Below are positions 15,106-26,534 of a DNA stretch of 64,000 bases, one piece after another. The notes below the pieces were generated by a model, which was not told the origin of the DNA, made no database searches, and saw only the letters and a program-made list of their open reading frames with translations. Source of the stretch: Planctomycetota bacterium (GTDB taxonomy: Bacteria > Planctomycetota > Planctomycetia > Planctomycetales > Planctomycetaceae); the NCBI GenBank assembly GCA_014584345.1, contig JACTNB010000036.1:186001-250000 (forward strand), written 5' to 3'. Position 1 is the first letter of the stretch; every line of letters begins with the position of its first letter. The position numbers and the translations under genes are program-made.

Positions 15106-16008
15106 ATGGCGAAGTCCACGAAAGACATTCAGGCAGAGATCACCAACAAGATCGTCGAGTCACTCAAGTCAGGAACGATCCCGTGGCGAAAACCGTGGTC
15201 GTCCTCACCGAATGGCGGAGCACCTGCAAACGTCATCAGCGGAAAAAAATACAGGGGGATCAATCCTCTAATCTTGTCCCTTCACCAAGAAGCTTTTGGC
15301 TTTACGAACCGATGGTATGCCACGTTCAACCAGTGGCGTGATCTCGGTGCCTCGGTCATGCGGCGACCGGACCCCGTGAAGCCGGGAGAATGGGGAGCAG
15401 CGATCATCTACTACGCCCCAATCAAGAAAACCAAGGAAGACCCAACAACCGGCGAAGAAGTCGAGATCGAGTTTGCGATGCTCAAGCAGTATACGGTGTT
15501 CTCTGCCGAACAAGTCGAATTGCCGGACCACCTGCGGCATCTGCATGACACCGAACCCGACGCATTGTCGCCAGTGTTCATCGACTATGAACCGGCTGAA
15601 ATCGCCATCGCTGCGACACAAGCCGACATTCGATTCGGTGGTGACAGGTGCTTCTACGTGCCATCGAAGGACTACATCCAGATGGTTCCCAAGCATCGCT
15701 TCGAGCACGTGAAGGAGTATTACTCCACATGTTTGCACGAACTGGCTCACTGGTCGGAAAAGCGATGTGACTGGACCGGATCGTATGCTGAAGGAGAGCT
15801 TCGTGCTGAGATCGCAGCAGCGTTCATGTGCTCCGAATTAGAGATCCCACAGAGCGACGATCTGAGCAACACGCAGGCATATCTCGCTTCGTGGCTCAAG
15901 AGCCTGCAAAGTGATCCCCGCTTCATTTTCAAGGCAAGTGCCAGTGCGTCGAAAGCGGCTGACTTCGTACTGAGCTTCTCACGCCAAACCGAACCGGTCA
16001 TGGCGTAA
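15106..16008 (+). CDS. ardC: ArdC-family antirestriction protein
   Basis: A 300-residue protein of the ArdC family (DUF1738 plus zincin domain). These ssDNA-binding metallopeptidase-like proteins are carried by plasmids and integrative elements and protect incoming DNA from restriction. The N-terminal part has SLKSGTIPWRKPW and KKYRGINPLIL. The zincin signature HELAH starts at residue 211, with a later GELRAEIAAAF helix. The start at 15106 is chosen because AAAGGGAG precedes it. The longer open frame to 14710 overlaps the preceding gene and lacks family similarity. It is preceded by the GGACCAA motif and followed by a terminator, so it is a single-gene unit. Confidence 0.92.
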   Translation: MAKSTKDIQAEITNKIVESLKSGTIPWRKPWSSSPNGGAPANVISGKKYRGINPLILSLHQEAFGFTNRWYATFNQWRDLGASVMRRPDPVKPGEWGAAIIYYAPIKKTKEDPTTGEEVEIEFAMLKQYTVFSAEQVELPDHLRHLHDTEPDALSPVFIDYEPAEIAIAATQADIRFGGDRCFYVPSKDYIQMVPKHRFEHVKEYYSTCLHELAHWSEKRCDWTGSYAEGELRAEIAAAFMCSELEIPQSDDLSNTQAYLASWLKSLQSDPRFIFKASASASKAADFVLSFSRQTEPVMA

Positions 16009-16020
16009 CGCAACTCACAG

Positions 16021-16053
16021 AAGAGCCAGCGACTCACCCTCGCTGGCTCTTTC
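16021..16053 (+). terminator. Rho-independent terminator after ardC
   Basis: A perfect 12-base stem (AAGAGCCAGCGA with TCGCTGGCTCTT), a 7-base loop and T-rich end, 12 bases after the ardC stop. Confidence 0.9.
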
Positions 16054-16128
16054 TGTTTCCACGCCATTCATTGTCGGACCAATCGCAGTTTACCGTGACG
16101 GTAACTCAACCCAAACGGAGAACAAGCG

Positions 16129-16746
<618 letters not shown>

Positions 16747-16810
16747 ATGGACCCACGACGAAGGACACCGATCAACATCGGTCGGTGTTCTGTATCCAAG
16801 CGAGCAACTC

Positions 16811-17049
<239 letters not shown>

Positions 17050-17078
17050 ATCCCTATCGGACCGGACCAATCGTGAGG

Positions 17079-18032
<954 letters not shown>

Positions 18033-18077
18033 TTTTTTTGTACCGGACCAGTCCGGTTTCTGTGAGGAGATCATTCG

Positions 18078-18548
18078 ATGAGTGTGGGAGCAATGACCGA
18101 CAATCAACCGAGAGCCGCAATCACCGTGTCCAAGATGTGTTCGCTTCTGGGCATGAGCCGCAGCCAATTCTACTGGCACGTTCGCAAGGGGACGTTTCAT
18201 TCTCCGCTCAAGCTGAGCAACGGGCGACCCTACTACAACGCCAGTCAGGTCGAAGACAACATCAAGGCGAAGGAACTCGGCATCGGGGTGAACGGCGAAT
18301 ACGTCCTGTTCTACCAGCGGGACTCCGAGCCGTCCAAAGCAGCCACGCCAACGCAGCCGAAGCCCAAACCGAAGCAAGATCACACCGAGTTGATGGACGG
18401 ATTGTCGGCACTTGGTTTGACCGGCCTGACGACCTCAATCGTGGCCGATGCGGTTGAGCAGTGCTACCCGCAAGGGACTGTCGGTGAAGACGAAAACGAC
18501 ATTCTCCGCACAGTATTCCGACACTTGAAGCGTGCGGGTGTAGGTTGA
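18078..18548 (+). CDS. Excisionase/AlpA-like DNA-binding protein
   Basis: A 156-residue protein. Residues 14-70 fit a winged helix-turn-helix of the MerR/excisionase kind (KMCSLLGMSRSQFYWHVRKG, then NGRPYYNASQVED). A proline/lysine linker and a small helical C-terminal domain follow. Its place two genes from the tyrosine recombinase fits a recombination directionality factor or local regulator. The leader holds CCGGACCAGTCCGG (18043-18056), a dyad form of the shared motif, after a run of seven T. Confidence 0.65.
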   Translation: MSVGAMTDNQPRAAITVSKMCSLLGMSRSQFYWHVRKGTFHSPLKLSNGRPYYNASQVEDNIKAKELGIGVNGEYVLFYQRDSEPSKAATPTQPKPKPKQDHTELMDGLSALGLTGLTTSIVADAVEQCYPQGTVGEDENDILRTVFRHLKRAGVG

Positions 18549-18650
18549 TTGTCGTTTCGATTGTGGCTTAGGTCTGTTGCGAGACCGTCACTGTTCGTTC
18601 GGACCATGAACGAAGTGTGTCGGAGATTGCTCAGAGTCGGTTTGATCTCT

Positions 18651-18681
<31 letters not shown>

Positions 18682-18703
18682 CTGTGAGAAAGGTGTGCGA
18701 AAG

Positions 18704-19636
18704 ATGACAGAAAGCCAACCCGAAAGCAGTGCGGCTGAATGCTTGATACATTCTACTATCATGCGTTCGCCTGAATCTGGCAGCGAAGTCCTTGGACCGG
18801 TCGTTCAGCAAGCCGATACCGACAACCAACTCATTGAGCTTTGGTTGCACGGTCGCCCGAAGCACACGCAACGGGCGTACCGGCGTGAGATCGGGAAGTT
18901 CCTTGATGCGACGAACCTGCCTCTGCGGTCGATCCGGCTGATCGATATTCAGAACTACACGGATGACATTCCCTCGTGCCTGAAACCATCTTCGGTCAGG
19001 CGAGCATTGACCGCAGTCAAGAGCCTGTTCGCCTTCGGATTCCGCTTGGGCTATCTGAACTTTGATGTTGGACGTGCGATGAGGTTACCGACGCTTCGTG
19101 ACGAACTGGCGGACCGAATCCTCTCTGAAGTGGACGTACTGCGAATCATTTCGCTCGAACCACAACCACGAAATCGGGCGATCCTGCTGACGCTCTATGC
19201 CGGTGGTTTTCGAGTCTCGGAAATCTGCTCAATCAAGTGGCGTCATTTGCAGGATCGAGACGCCGCAGGTCAAATCACCGTTTTCGGAAAAGGCGGCAAG
19301 ACCCGGACCGTGTTGATGCCCCAAGCAGTTTGGGAAGCATTGCTGAAACTGCGAGACAGTGATTCATCAGAAGCACCGGTCTTCCGCAGCCGAAAGAAAG
19401 GGCATCTCGATGAATCTGCCGTCTGGCGGATTGTCAGCAAGGCGTCGGAGCGGGCTGGTATCGACAAAAACGTGTCCTGCCATTGGTTCCGCCACGCTCA
19501 CGCATCCCACGCTCTGGACCGAGGTTGCCCGATTCACTTGGTTCAAGCCACGCTGGGGCATTCGTCCATTTCGACGACGGGGCGATACCTCCATGCCCGT
19601 CCAACTGATTCGAGCGGAAACTACCTGCCTTTCTGA
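18704..19636 (+). CDS. Tyrosine recombinase (XerC/D-like integrase)
   Basis: A 310-residue site-specific recombinase. An N-terminal SAM-like core-binding domain (about 40-130) precedes a catalytic domain with Arg in GFRVSEICSIKW, a beta-strand lysine region (VFGKGGKTRTVL), the HWFRHAHASH box and GHSSISTTGRYLHA, supplying the H-x-x-R/H/Y residues. ATG 18704 with AAAGG upstream is chosen over GTG 18695. It lies inside the element, far from the 35.6-kb junction, so it may resolve dimers, move a nested segment or be a relic of another integration rather than the main integrase. Confidence 0.93.
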   Translation: MTESQPESSAAECLIHSTIMRSPESGSEVLGPVVQQADTDNQLIELWLHGRPKHTQRAYRREIGKFLDATNLPLRSIRLIDIQNYTDDIPSCLKPSSVRRALTAVKSLFAFGFRLGYLNFDVGRAMRLPTLRDELADRILSEVDVLRIISLEPQPRNRAILLTLYAGGFRVSEICSIKWRHLQDRDAAGQITVFGKGGKTRTVLMPQAVWEALLKLRDSDSSEAPVFRSRKKGHLDESAVWRIVSKASERAGIDKNVSCHWFRHAHASHALDRGCPIHLVQATLGHSSISTTGRYLHARPTDSSGNYLPF

Positions 19637-19695
19637 TTGTTTTGGGACCAACCGCAGTCGTCATCTCACCAACTCTCACCTTCAAGGAGAAAACG

Positions 19696-20010
19696 ATGAC
19701 GACGGCAACGAAAACAGCGGTGGCAAACGGAGCGGACGAGATTCAGCAGAAGGCGGCGAGCGATGCGGACGCCGTGCAAACGGGCGTGAATATCGTCGCC
19801 ATCGTCGGATCATTCCACCGGCATCTGCTCGCTCTGCAACAGAGCGGCGTTCGTGGCGACGAACTCTTCAATCACCCGGTCGCTCTCAGCTTCACGAGCA
19901 AGCTCAGTTCTCTGTGTCGGATGACGCTTGATCGGGAACTCGATGCTCTCGGTGCCGTTCGTCGCATCGAGCGGGGCGAAGCTGTCGAGTACGAAGTAAT
20001 CTCGCTCTGA
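19696..20010 (+). CDS. Small hypothetical protein
   Basis: A 104-residue soluble protein, alanine-rich at the N-terminus, then helical (IVAIVGSFHRHLLALQQSGV) with a C-terminal RMTLDRELDALGAVRRIERG segment that looks winged-helix-like. AAGGAG precedes the ATG at 19696. The 18-codon extension to 19642 covers the GGGACCAACCGCAG leader motif and is rejected. It is convergent with the DUF6602 gene 13 bases on. No function is recognised. Confidence 0.7.
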   Translation: MTTATKTAVANGADEIQQKAASDADAVQTGVNIVAIVGSFHRHLLALQQSGVRGDELFNHPVALSFTSKLSSLCRMTLDRELDALGAVRRIERGEAVEYEVISL

Positions 20011-20023
20011 TGCTGCTTAGTCC

Positions 20024-20980
20024 CTATTCTGGATCAGGCAGAGGATGGCGTGCCACTGCCGGATTCTCAAACTGGAATTGGCGGCCAAGCGGATAGTCGT
20101 CTGGCCATTGAAATCGTCGTACTCTAGCCTGCGTTTCCGGCAACTGAAGCTTCTTCATTAAGTGCAGCAACAGTAATTGCCCGGAGTAATTTATTCCTTC
20201 ATGCACGACCGGCCCCCATGAAACCCGCAATGGCAGAGCATAGTCGCCCAGCTGAATTCTGCCCAGAAACACATGGCGAGCGACGACCGTCAAGTCGGGA
20301 ATAGCGAGAGACGGTCGAAATGGGCCGCTAATCTCTTCGTAGCGATTGTTATACGTCGCCGAAATGTGGTTACCGTTCGGAACCAGATCATCGTCCGCTT
20401 CAAATGCAAATATGCCCGTGAATGGTAGTCGGTGGAGAGTCAGCCCCCACTGCGATATTAGATCAACTGTTACTGCGAGGTTTTGTAGGGCAGAACGAAG
20501 TTGCCCAGATGTGAGTCGTTTTTTGACTTCAATTACAGCACGGACCGAGTCGGGCAACACGATGACGAACTCGCCAGTCCGAAGAACCGGCGAGTAGTTT
20601 TCTGTGTCATGAACGATTACGTCGATCTGGGGAGATGCCGTGGTCTCCTTCCAGTTGAATGCTTGTGCATTGGCAGTCCGCCACGGCACTCTCGTGTTGT
20701 TGCCCAAAATAAAACCCGTATCGACACTAAATCGAGAGGGAAGAGTCTCTCGAAGGAAAGCCCTTAGCAAATCCTCACAGAAATTCCCCTCAGATTCCAA
20801 ATGATGTCCGGGGCGAATCAAATTCTCAATCTGATCAAAGCGTTGGAGCATTGCTAAAGTTTCGTTTGAATGAAACTGAGCAACTCCGAGCCAAGGCACC
20901 GGCTCGGCGGGTTCTGGTACGTCGATTAGGCCCGGTTGCTCCTCCTCATAATCAGCAGCGGGAGGATCACCATTCGACAT
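20024..20980 (-). CDS. DUF6602-like protein with PD-(D/E)xK nuclease-type core
   Basis: A 318-residue protein. A core resembling the PD-(D/E)xK fold is visible. A helix with Glu precedes an LRAFLRETLPSRFSVDTGF segment. Then QIDVIVHD supplies the Asp and VRAVIEVKKR supplies the E-x-K. This pattern matches what I know as DUF6602, a family often near restriction and defence genes. No partner gene is obvious: flanking genes are small element proteins on the other strand. A nuclease role in defence is inferred. Confidence 0.68.
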   Translation of the reverse strand: MSNGDPPAADYEEEQPGLIDVPEPAEPVPWLGVAQFHSNETLAMLQRFDQIENLIRPGHHLESEGNFCEDLLRAFLRETLPSRFSVDTGFILGNNTRVPWRTANAQAFNWKETTASPQIDVIVHDTENYSPVLRTGEFVIVLPDSVRAVIEVKKRLTSGQLRSALQNLAVTVDLISQWGLTLHRLPFTGIFAFEADDDLVPNGNHISATYNNRYEEISGPFRPSLAIPDLTVVARHVFLGRIQLGDYALPLRVSWGPVVHEGINYSGQLLLLHLMKKLQLPETQARVRRFQWPDDYPLGRQFQFENPAVARHPLPDPE

Positions 20981-21130
20981 TCGTCATCTCCGGCTCTAGG
21001 GAGTGCTTCGATCCAACATTACGACGCCTGAGATTCTATCTGATCTGGTGCGACTTTTCGACAGCCATTCGGCATCGGACCGTCCTGTCGTGGTGTTGGC
21101 AAATCACCTTCATCACGACAGCAGACGGAA

Positions 21131-21547
<417 letters not shown>

Positions 21548-21596
21548 CCGGACCGATGCCTGCTCGTGTACTCAATCCCAAACAGGAGACACGAGC

Positions 21597-22004
<408 letters not shown>

Positions 22005-22020
22005 CGAACATCGAAGAGTG

Positions 22021-22050
22021 AGAGCCGGGGCAAGGATGTTCCGGCTCTTT
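22021..22050 (+). terminator. Rho-independent terminator
   Basis: An 8-base GC-rich stem (AGAGCCGG with CCGGCTCT) ending in TTT, 16 bases after the preceding stop. Confidence 0.8.
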
Positions 22051-22051
22051 G

Positions 22052-22423
<372 letters not shown>

Positions 22424-22478
22424 TCGGACCATCGACCAACACCAGACCAATCAACTTCACCTTTCAGGAGACGAACAC

Positions 22479-22724
<246 letters not shown>

Positions 22725-22735
22725 GTTGGTTGGTG

Positions 22736-22776
22736 GAGGGTTCGCCGGGCTTCGGCTCGGCGGACCCTCTACTTTT
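22736..22776 (+). terminator. Rho-independent terminator
   Basis: A 12-base stem (GAGGGTTCGCCG with CGGCGGACCCTC, one G-T pair), a 10-base loop and CTACTTTT after it, 11 bases behind the stop. Confidence 0.85.
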
Positions 22777-22826
22777 CGTGATCAACAGGTGCGACCGACC
22801 CTCTACACATAACAGGAGTGCGTGAC

Positions 22827-23021
22827 GTGAATACTGTACTTGTCATCGTCAGCGGTGGTGTCGTGCAAGAAGTCATCTGTCCTGCTGGTATCACCGTTGT
22901 CGTGCGTGACTTTGACGTAGAAGGTGTAGAGGACGAAGCGGTTGTCACTCAAGAGGACGAGCGGTTCATCGAGTCCGTCTGGTCAGCGGATCAAGGCGAA
23001 CCGGCAGAGCATCGCTGCTGA
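22827..23021 (+). CDS. Small acidic hypothetical protein
   Basis: A 64-residue protein (MNTVLVIVSGGVVQEVICPA at the start) with beta strands and an acidic second half. The GTG at 22827 lies 11 bases after CAGGAG, and GTG 22818 is the alternative. A CGACCGACC variant of the leader motif is 35 bases upstream. Similar small beta proteins are common on plasmids. The role is unknown. The 240 bases after it up to the next gene hold nothing I recognise. Confidence 0.55.
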   Translation: MNTVLVIVSGGVVQEVICPAGITVVVRDFDVEGVEDEAVVTQEDERFIESVWSADQGEPAEHRC

Positions 23022-23261
23022 ATCAAACGGTGATCGTATGGAACCATGTCGTCCAAGTGACGACTTGGTTGCATTTCTTCAAACCCAACAATTCCAGTTG
23101 TTTTCTTCGTGGCGAGTACCCCACCCCCGGCCTGTGGAGCAATACCGCTGGTTACATTTGTTATAACTCGCAACTCGAAAGTTCTTCCGTGGGGCTGAAG
23201 TGTTTGTGAAATGCCGAATCAAAAAATCGCCGCCGCTGAATTCTTCTTCGATGCGATAGGG

Positions 23262-23621
23262 TCACAGCCGCTGACGCAAGAACCGCAGCAAGATGGCCGA
23301 GTGACCTGCCCGCAAGTCCTTCGTTGCCGTGACAAGTGTGATGGTGGAGTGTTCTCGAAGTGATGCCAGCAGCGGGGCAATCTCAGCGACCCGTTCGTCC
23401 AGTTCATCAAGGTATCGCTGTTCGAACTCAACCTGCCGAGACACGTCTTCGTGGAACCATTTGCGAAGCTCATTCGATGGAGTGAGTTCCTTGGCCCAAA
23501 TGTCGATTGCGGCGGCGTCTTTGGTGACTCCTCTGGCCCACAGCCGATCCACAAAGACTCGCAGCCCATCATCGGGACTCGGTTCGTCGTAGATGCGTTT
23601 GAGGCGGATTTCTGGATTCAT
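23262..23621 (-). CDS. DUF488 (YeaO-like) family protein
   Basis: A 119-residue protein with the typical DUF488 landmarks: IRLKRIYDEPSPDDGLRVFV at the N-terminus, DRLWARGVTK, IWAKELTPSNELRKWFH, and a C-terminal ITLVTATKD strand. It is a small alpha/beta protein of unknown activity, linked by others to metal or stress responses. Its start overlaps the stop of the sigma-54 regulator by four bases, so they are co-transcribed. Confidence 0.88.
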   Translation of the reverse strand: MNPEIRLKRIYDEPSPDDGLRVFVDRLWARGVTKDAAAIDIWAKELTPSNELRKWFHEDVSRQVEFEQRYLDELDERVAEIAPLLASLREHSTITLVTATKDLRAGHSAILLRFLRQRL

Positions 23622-25180
23622 CGTTTCGCCTTGATGCCGAGCTTTTCCATCCGGCTCCGCAACGTGTTCGGGTTGATGTCGAGTATTCTTGCTGCACCAC
23701 TTGGACCAGCGATCACGCCGCCCGTGTGTTCCAAGACCGACCGAATATGTTCCTCCTCGACTTCAGCCAGTGGGCGAAGCACGGAGTTTCGAGCGGATCT
23801 CGACCTGCGAACCGGCAACACGCCTGCCGGTAATTGCAGGGTGTCGCCTGATGTGAGAATCATGGCCCGTTCGATGACGTTTTCGAGTTCACGAACATTT
23901 CCCGTCCAAGAATAAGCTTGCAGATCTTGAAGGACCGATTTCGGAATCGTCTCGATCCGTTTACCGAGTCGCTCAGAGTGCTTTGTCAGAAAAAAGCGAA
24001 CAAGGGTCGGAATGTCTTCCGTTCGCTCCCGCAGCGGAGGAACTTGGATGGGGAACACATTCAGTCGGTAGTACAGGTCTTCTCGAAAGGTTCCTTCGTC
24101 AACCATGTCGAGCAGATTGCGGTTGGTGGCAGCGAGCACTCTGGTGTCGATGCGAATCGTCTGGCTGCTGCCGACTCGTTCGAGTTCCTGCTCCTGCAAC
24201 ACCCTGAGCAACCGAGACTGAGCCGCCAGCGGCATCTCACCGATCTCGTCGAGGAAGATCGTGCCGCCGTCAGCCAGTTCGAAGCGTCCCGCTCTCTGCT
24301 GAGTCGCTCCGGTGAATGCTCCGTGCTCGTGGCCAAACAATTCGCTCTCCAAAAGCGATTCCGGCAGAGCCGCACAATTGACTCGCACGAATGGGCCACT
24401 GCTCCGTTTACTGTTCTTGTGGATTGCTCTGGCAACGAGTTCCTTGCCTGTTCCTGTCTCGCCGAGGATCAGCACTGTGCTGTCGGTCGGAGCGACCATG
24501 TCGATGTTCCGCAGCACTTTCCAGATGCCGTCACTTTCGCCAACGATCTCGGCAAAGTCGGATCGTGCCCGTAACTCTTCTCGTAGATAAGCGACCTCAG
24601 CTTCAATTCGTTGACGCTCCGCACGCAAGCGATGTTCTCGCTGGCGACTGTCAGACAACTCTCGCTCCGCCTGCCTCCGCACCAGTTCTGCGGTCGCACG
24701 GGCGGCGAAGATGTGAAAGATCGAAAGCTCTCGTTCATCCGCATGGAGCGGTTTGTCGTCGATCACCGCCAGATGCCCGACGACTTCCCCAGAATCATCG
24801 GTCAGCGGAATGGCGAGATAGCTGCGGGCGTTGAGTAGCTTGAGATGATCGTTTGTTGGAAACAATCGCTGCACGTCGTCAGCGAAGTGCTGGATTGAGC
24901 CATTAAGGACGTGCTTGCAGGGCGTTCCTTCGATTCCGAAGTCGAAGTTCGGGACGTGTTCGCTGTTCACCCAGACGGCGAGCGTGTGAACATGAGTCCG
25001 TTCCGGGCTGAACTCGGCGACGAACGACGATTTGACCTTCAAAGAAATGGCAAGGTACTGCACCAGCGACCGGAAGAAGTGATCTCCTTTGGCCCCAGCA
25101 GTTCCTTCCATGATCGATCTGAGAGTGGCGTCTGGATCGCCGGTAGGCGTCAAGACTTCGGGCGTGGCAGGCTGATTCAT
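23618..25180 (-). CDS. Sigma-54-dependent transcriptional activator with GAF sensor
   Basis: A 520-residue bacterial enhancer-binding protein. The GAF domain (about 20-170) is the likely sensor. A coiled linker (170-208) leads to the AAA+ domain with Walker A GETGTGKE (240-247) and the sigma-54 contact loop GAFTGA (287-292). A Fis-type HTH (about 480-515, RILDINPNTLRSRMEKLGI) binds DNA. The layout resembles FhlA and NorR. It is divergent from the cytochrome P460 operon, which has a sigma-54 promoter and paired dyads between the genes, so that operon is the probable target. GGAG precedes the ATG. Confidence 0.93.
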   Translation of the reverse strand: MNQPATPEVLTPTGDPDATLRSIMEGTAGAKGDHFFRSLVQYLAISLKVKSSFVAEFSPERTHVHTLAVWVNSEHVPNFDFGIEGTPCKHVLNGSIQHFADDVQRLFPTNDHLKLLNARSYLAIPLTDDSGEVVGHLAVIDDKPLHADERELSIFHIFAARATAELVRRQAERELSDSRQREHRLRAERQRIEAEVAYLREELRARSDFAEIVGESDGIWKVLRNIDMVAPTDSTVLILGETGTGKELVARAIHKNSKRSSGPFVRVNCAALPESLLESELFGHEHGAFTGATQQRAGRFELADGGTIFLDEIGEMPLAAQSRLLRVLQEQELERVGSSQTIRIDTRVLAATNRNLLDMVDEGTFREDLYYRLNVFPIQVPPLRERTEDIPTLVRFFLTKHSERLGKRIETIPKSVLQDLQAYSWTGNVRELENVIERAMILTSGDTLQLPAGVLPVRRSRSARNSVLRPLAEVEEEHIRSVLEHTGGVIAGPSGAARILDINPNTLRSRMEKLGIKAKR

Positions 25181-25206
25181 AGTCGGTTCTCCTCGCCTCG
25201 ATAATA

Positions 25207-25242
25207 CGACATTTCATGTCGAGTTGCGATATTTCGTATCGC
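25207..25242. promoter_or_regulatory. Paired dyads, probable upstream activating sites of the sigma-54 regulator
   Basis: CGACATTTCATGTCG (25207-25221) and GCGATATTTCGTATCGC (25226-25242) share the form GAyATTTCrTrTC. Their centres are 20 bases apart, two helical turns. They lie about 90-120 bases upstream of the -24/-12 promoter, a normal enhancer distance, and next to the activator gene. Confidence 0.75.
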
Positions 25243-25328
25243 CATAAACTTGAGTCACAACACCAAGGAAGCCGCAAGTCTCTGTGATTCAATGACATAG
25301 CTCGCTTCATAAACTTCTTGTGAGTCTC

Positions 25329-25343
25329 TGGCACTCCCATTGC
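25329..25343 (+). promoter_or_regulatory. Sigma-54 (-24/-12) promoter of the P460 operon
   Basis: TGGCAC, five bases, then TTGC matches the RpoN consensus exactly at the key GG and GC positions. It lies about 70 bases before the cytochrome P460 start and downstream of two dyads that probably bind the divergent activator. Confidence 0.87.
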
Positions 25344-25415
25344 GTTAGCGACCTCCGTGCCAACTGATCCATGTCGGTTCAGGGCCAACAGTCATTCCTT
25401 TTGGAGGTCTCGAAG

Positions 25416-26048
25416 ATGAAGCAATTTCAACTCGGAGCACTGGTTGTGCTCCTCGGTGCCAGCAGTAGCCTTCCGCTGTTCATGGTCGGTTGTGGCTCCT
25501 CAAGCTCAGGTATCGCCGCACCAGCCCAAGCTGCCGATCCACAGTCGGCCATGAAGCAGCCTCTTGCTGCCTACAACGCTGAAGGGGAACTCATTCGCCC
25601 CGCTGATCACCGAGAGTGGGTTTTCGTGGGAGCACCGGTCACGCCCAACGACATGAACGACGGGAAGGCTGCTTTTCCAGAATTCCACAACGTCTACATC
25701 GATCCGGTCAGCTTCGCCTCGTACAAGCAGACCGGCCTGTTTCCAGATGGGACGGTGATCCTAAAAGAGCTTGTCTCGGTCGGGGGCAAGCAAATGGATA
25801 GTGGCAACGGCTACTTCCAAGGCGAGTTCATCAGCCTCGAAGCCATGGTCAAGGACCGGCAGCGGTTCAGCGATGAACCGGGGGGCTGGGCGTTCTTTCG
25901 ATTTGGCGAAGCACCGAATTACAACCCGACCGGTGCCCGCATGAAAACCGAGTCGTGCAACACCTGCCATGCCGGGGCCAGCGAAGACTACGTGTTTACC
26001 GACACCTATCCGGTGCTGCGAGCGGCGAAAGCCGAAGTCCAACGGTAG
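25416..26048 (+). CDS. Cytochrome P460 family lipoprotein
   Basis: A 210-residue exported protein. The N-terminus is a lipoprotein signal peptide with the lipobox ending at Cys26 (FMVGC). The rest matches the cytochrome P460 family: DHREWVFVGAPVTPND near 64-79, an FPEFHNVYIDP segment, and the C-terminal c-type haem site CNTCH (181-185). P460 proteins oxidise hydroxylamine or handle nitric oxide. GGAGG precedes the ATG at 25416, and the upstream in-frame extension lies over the leader. It is the first gene of a sigma-54 operon with YHS and membrane proteins. Confidence 0.9.
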   Translation: MKQFQLGALVVLLGASSSLPLFMVGCGSSSSGIAAPAQAADPQSAMKQPLAAYNAEGELIRPADHREWVFVGAPVTPNDMNDGKAAFPEFHNVYIDPVSFASYKQTGLFPDGTVILKELVSVGGKQMDSGNGYFQGEFISLEAMVKDRQRFSDEPGGWAFFRFGEAPNYNPTGARMKTESCNTCHAGASEDYVFTDTYPVLRAAKAEVQR

Positions 26049-26101
26049 TCCGTCGATCAGCTTCCTACATCAGCAAAAACTCAGCAGAAAGGTCAATCAT
26101 C

Positions 26102-26482
26102 ATGAACGATCAACTCACTCCTGAACTCAATGGCTTCTGCCCGGTCGCTTACTTTGCCGTGGGCGAGCCAATGCAAGGCCACTCCGAGTTCTCTTCGACC
26201 TACCAAGACAAGCTCTATCACTTCGTCAATGCAGAAGTAAAGCAGGAGTTTGATCGAAATCCTGAGAAGTACATCCCGGCCTATGGCGGACTGTGTGCGT
26301 TTGGGATGTCCATCGAGAAGGAGTTCGATCCAGATCCAACAAACTTCAAAATCATCGATGGCAAACTCTATCTGTTCCTGAAGAACGATGAGACCGACGC
26401 TCTTGAACTCTGGAACAAAGAAGACGAGGCCAAATGCCTCGCCAACGCAAACAAGCATTGGCAATCGAGAACGACTACCTGA
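26102..26482 (+). CDS. YHS-domain protein
   Basis: A 126-residue protein with a YHS core (NGFCPVAYFAVGEPMQG, YHFVNAEVKQEFDRNPEKYI, PAYGGLCAFGMS). This small metal-associated domain is often found with copper or haem proteins. In many planctomycete and proteobacterial proteins this form follows a redox protein. It has no clear signal peptide from ATG 26102. It lies 53 bases after the P460 gene and probably belongs to the same transcript. Confidence 0.88.
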   Translation: MNDQLTPELNGFCPVAYFAVGEPMQGHSEFSSTYQDKLYHFVNAEVKQEFDRNPEKYIPAYGGLCAFGMSIEKEFDPDPTNFKIIDGKLYLFLKNDETDALELWNKEDEAKCLANANKHWQSRTTT

Positions 26483-26534
26483 AGCCCAATCAACTCAACA
26501 ACACATCTACTTTTCATCAAACCGGAGAAACACT

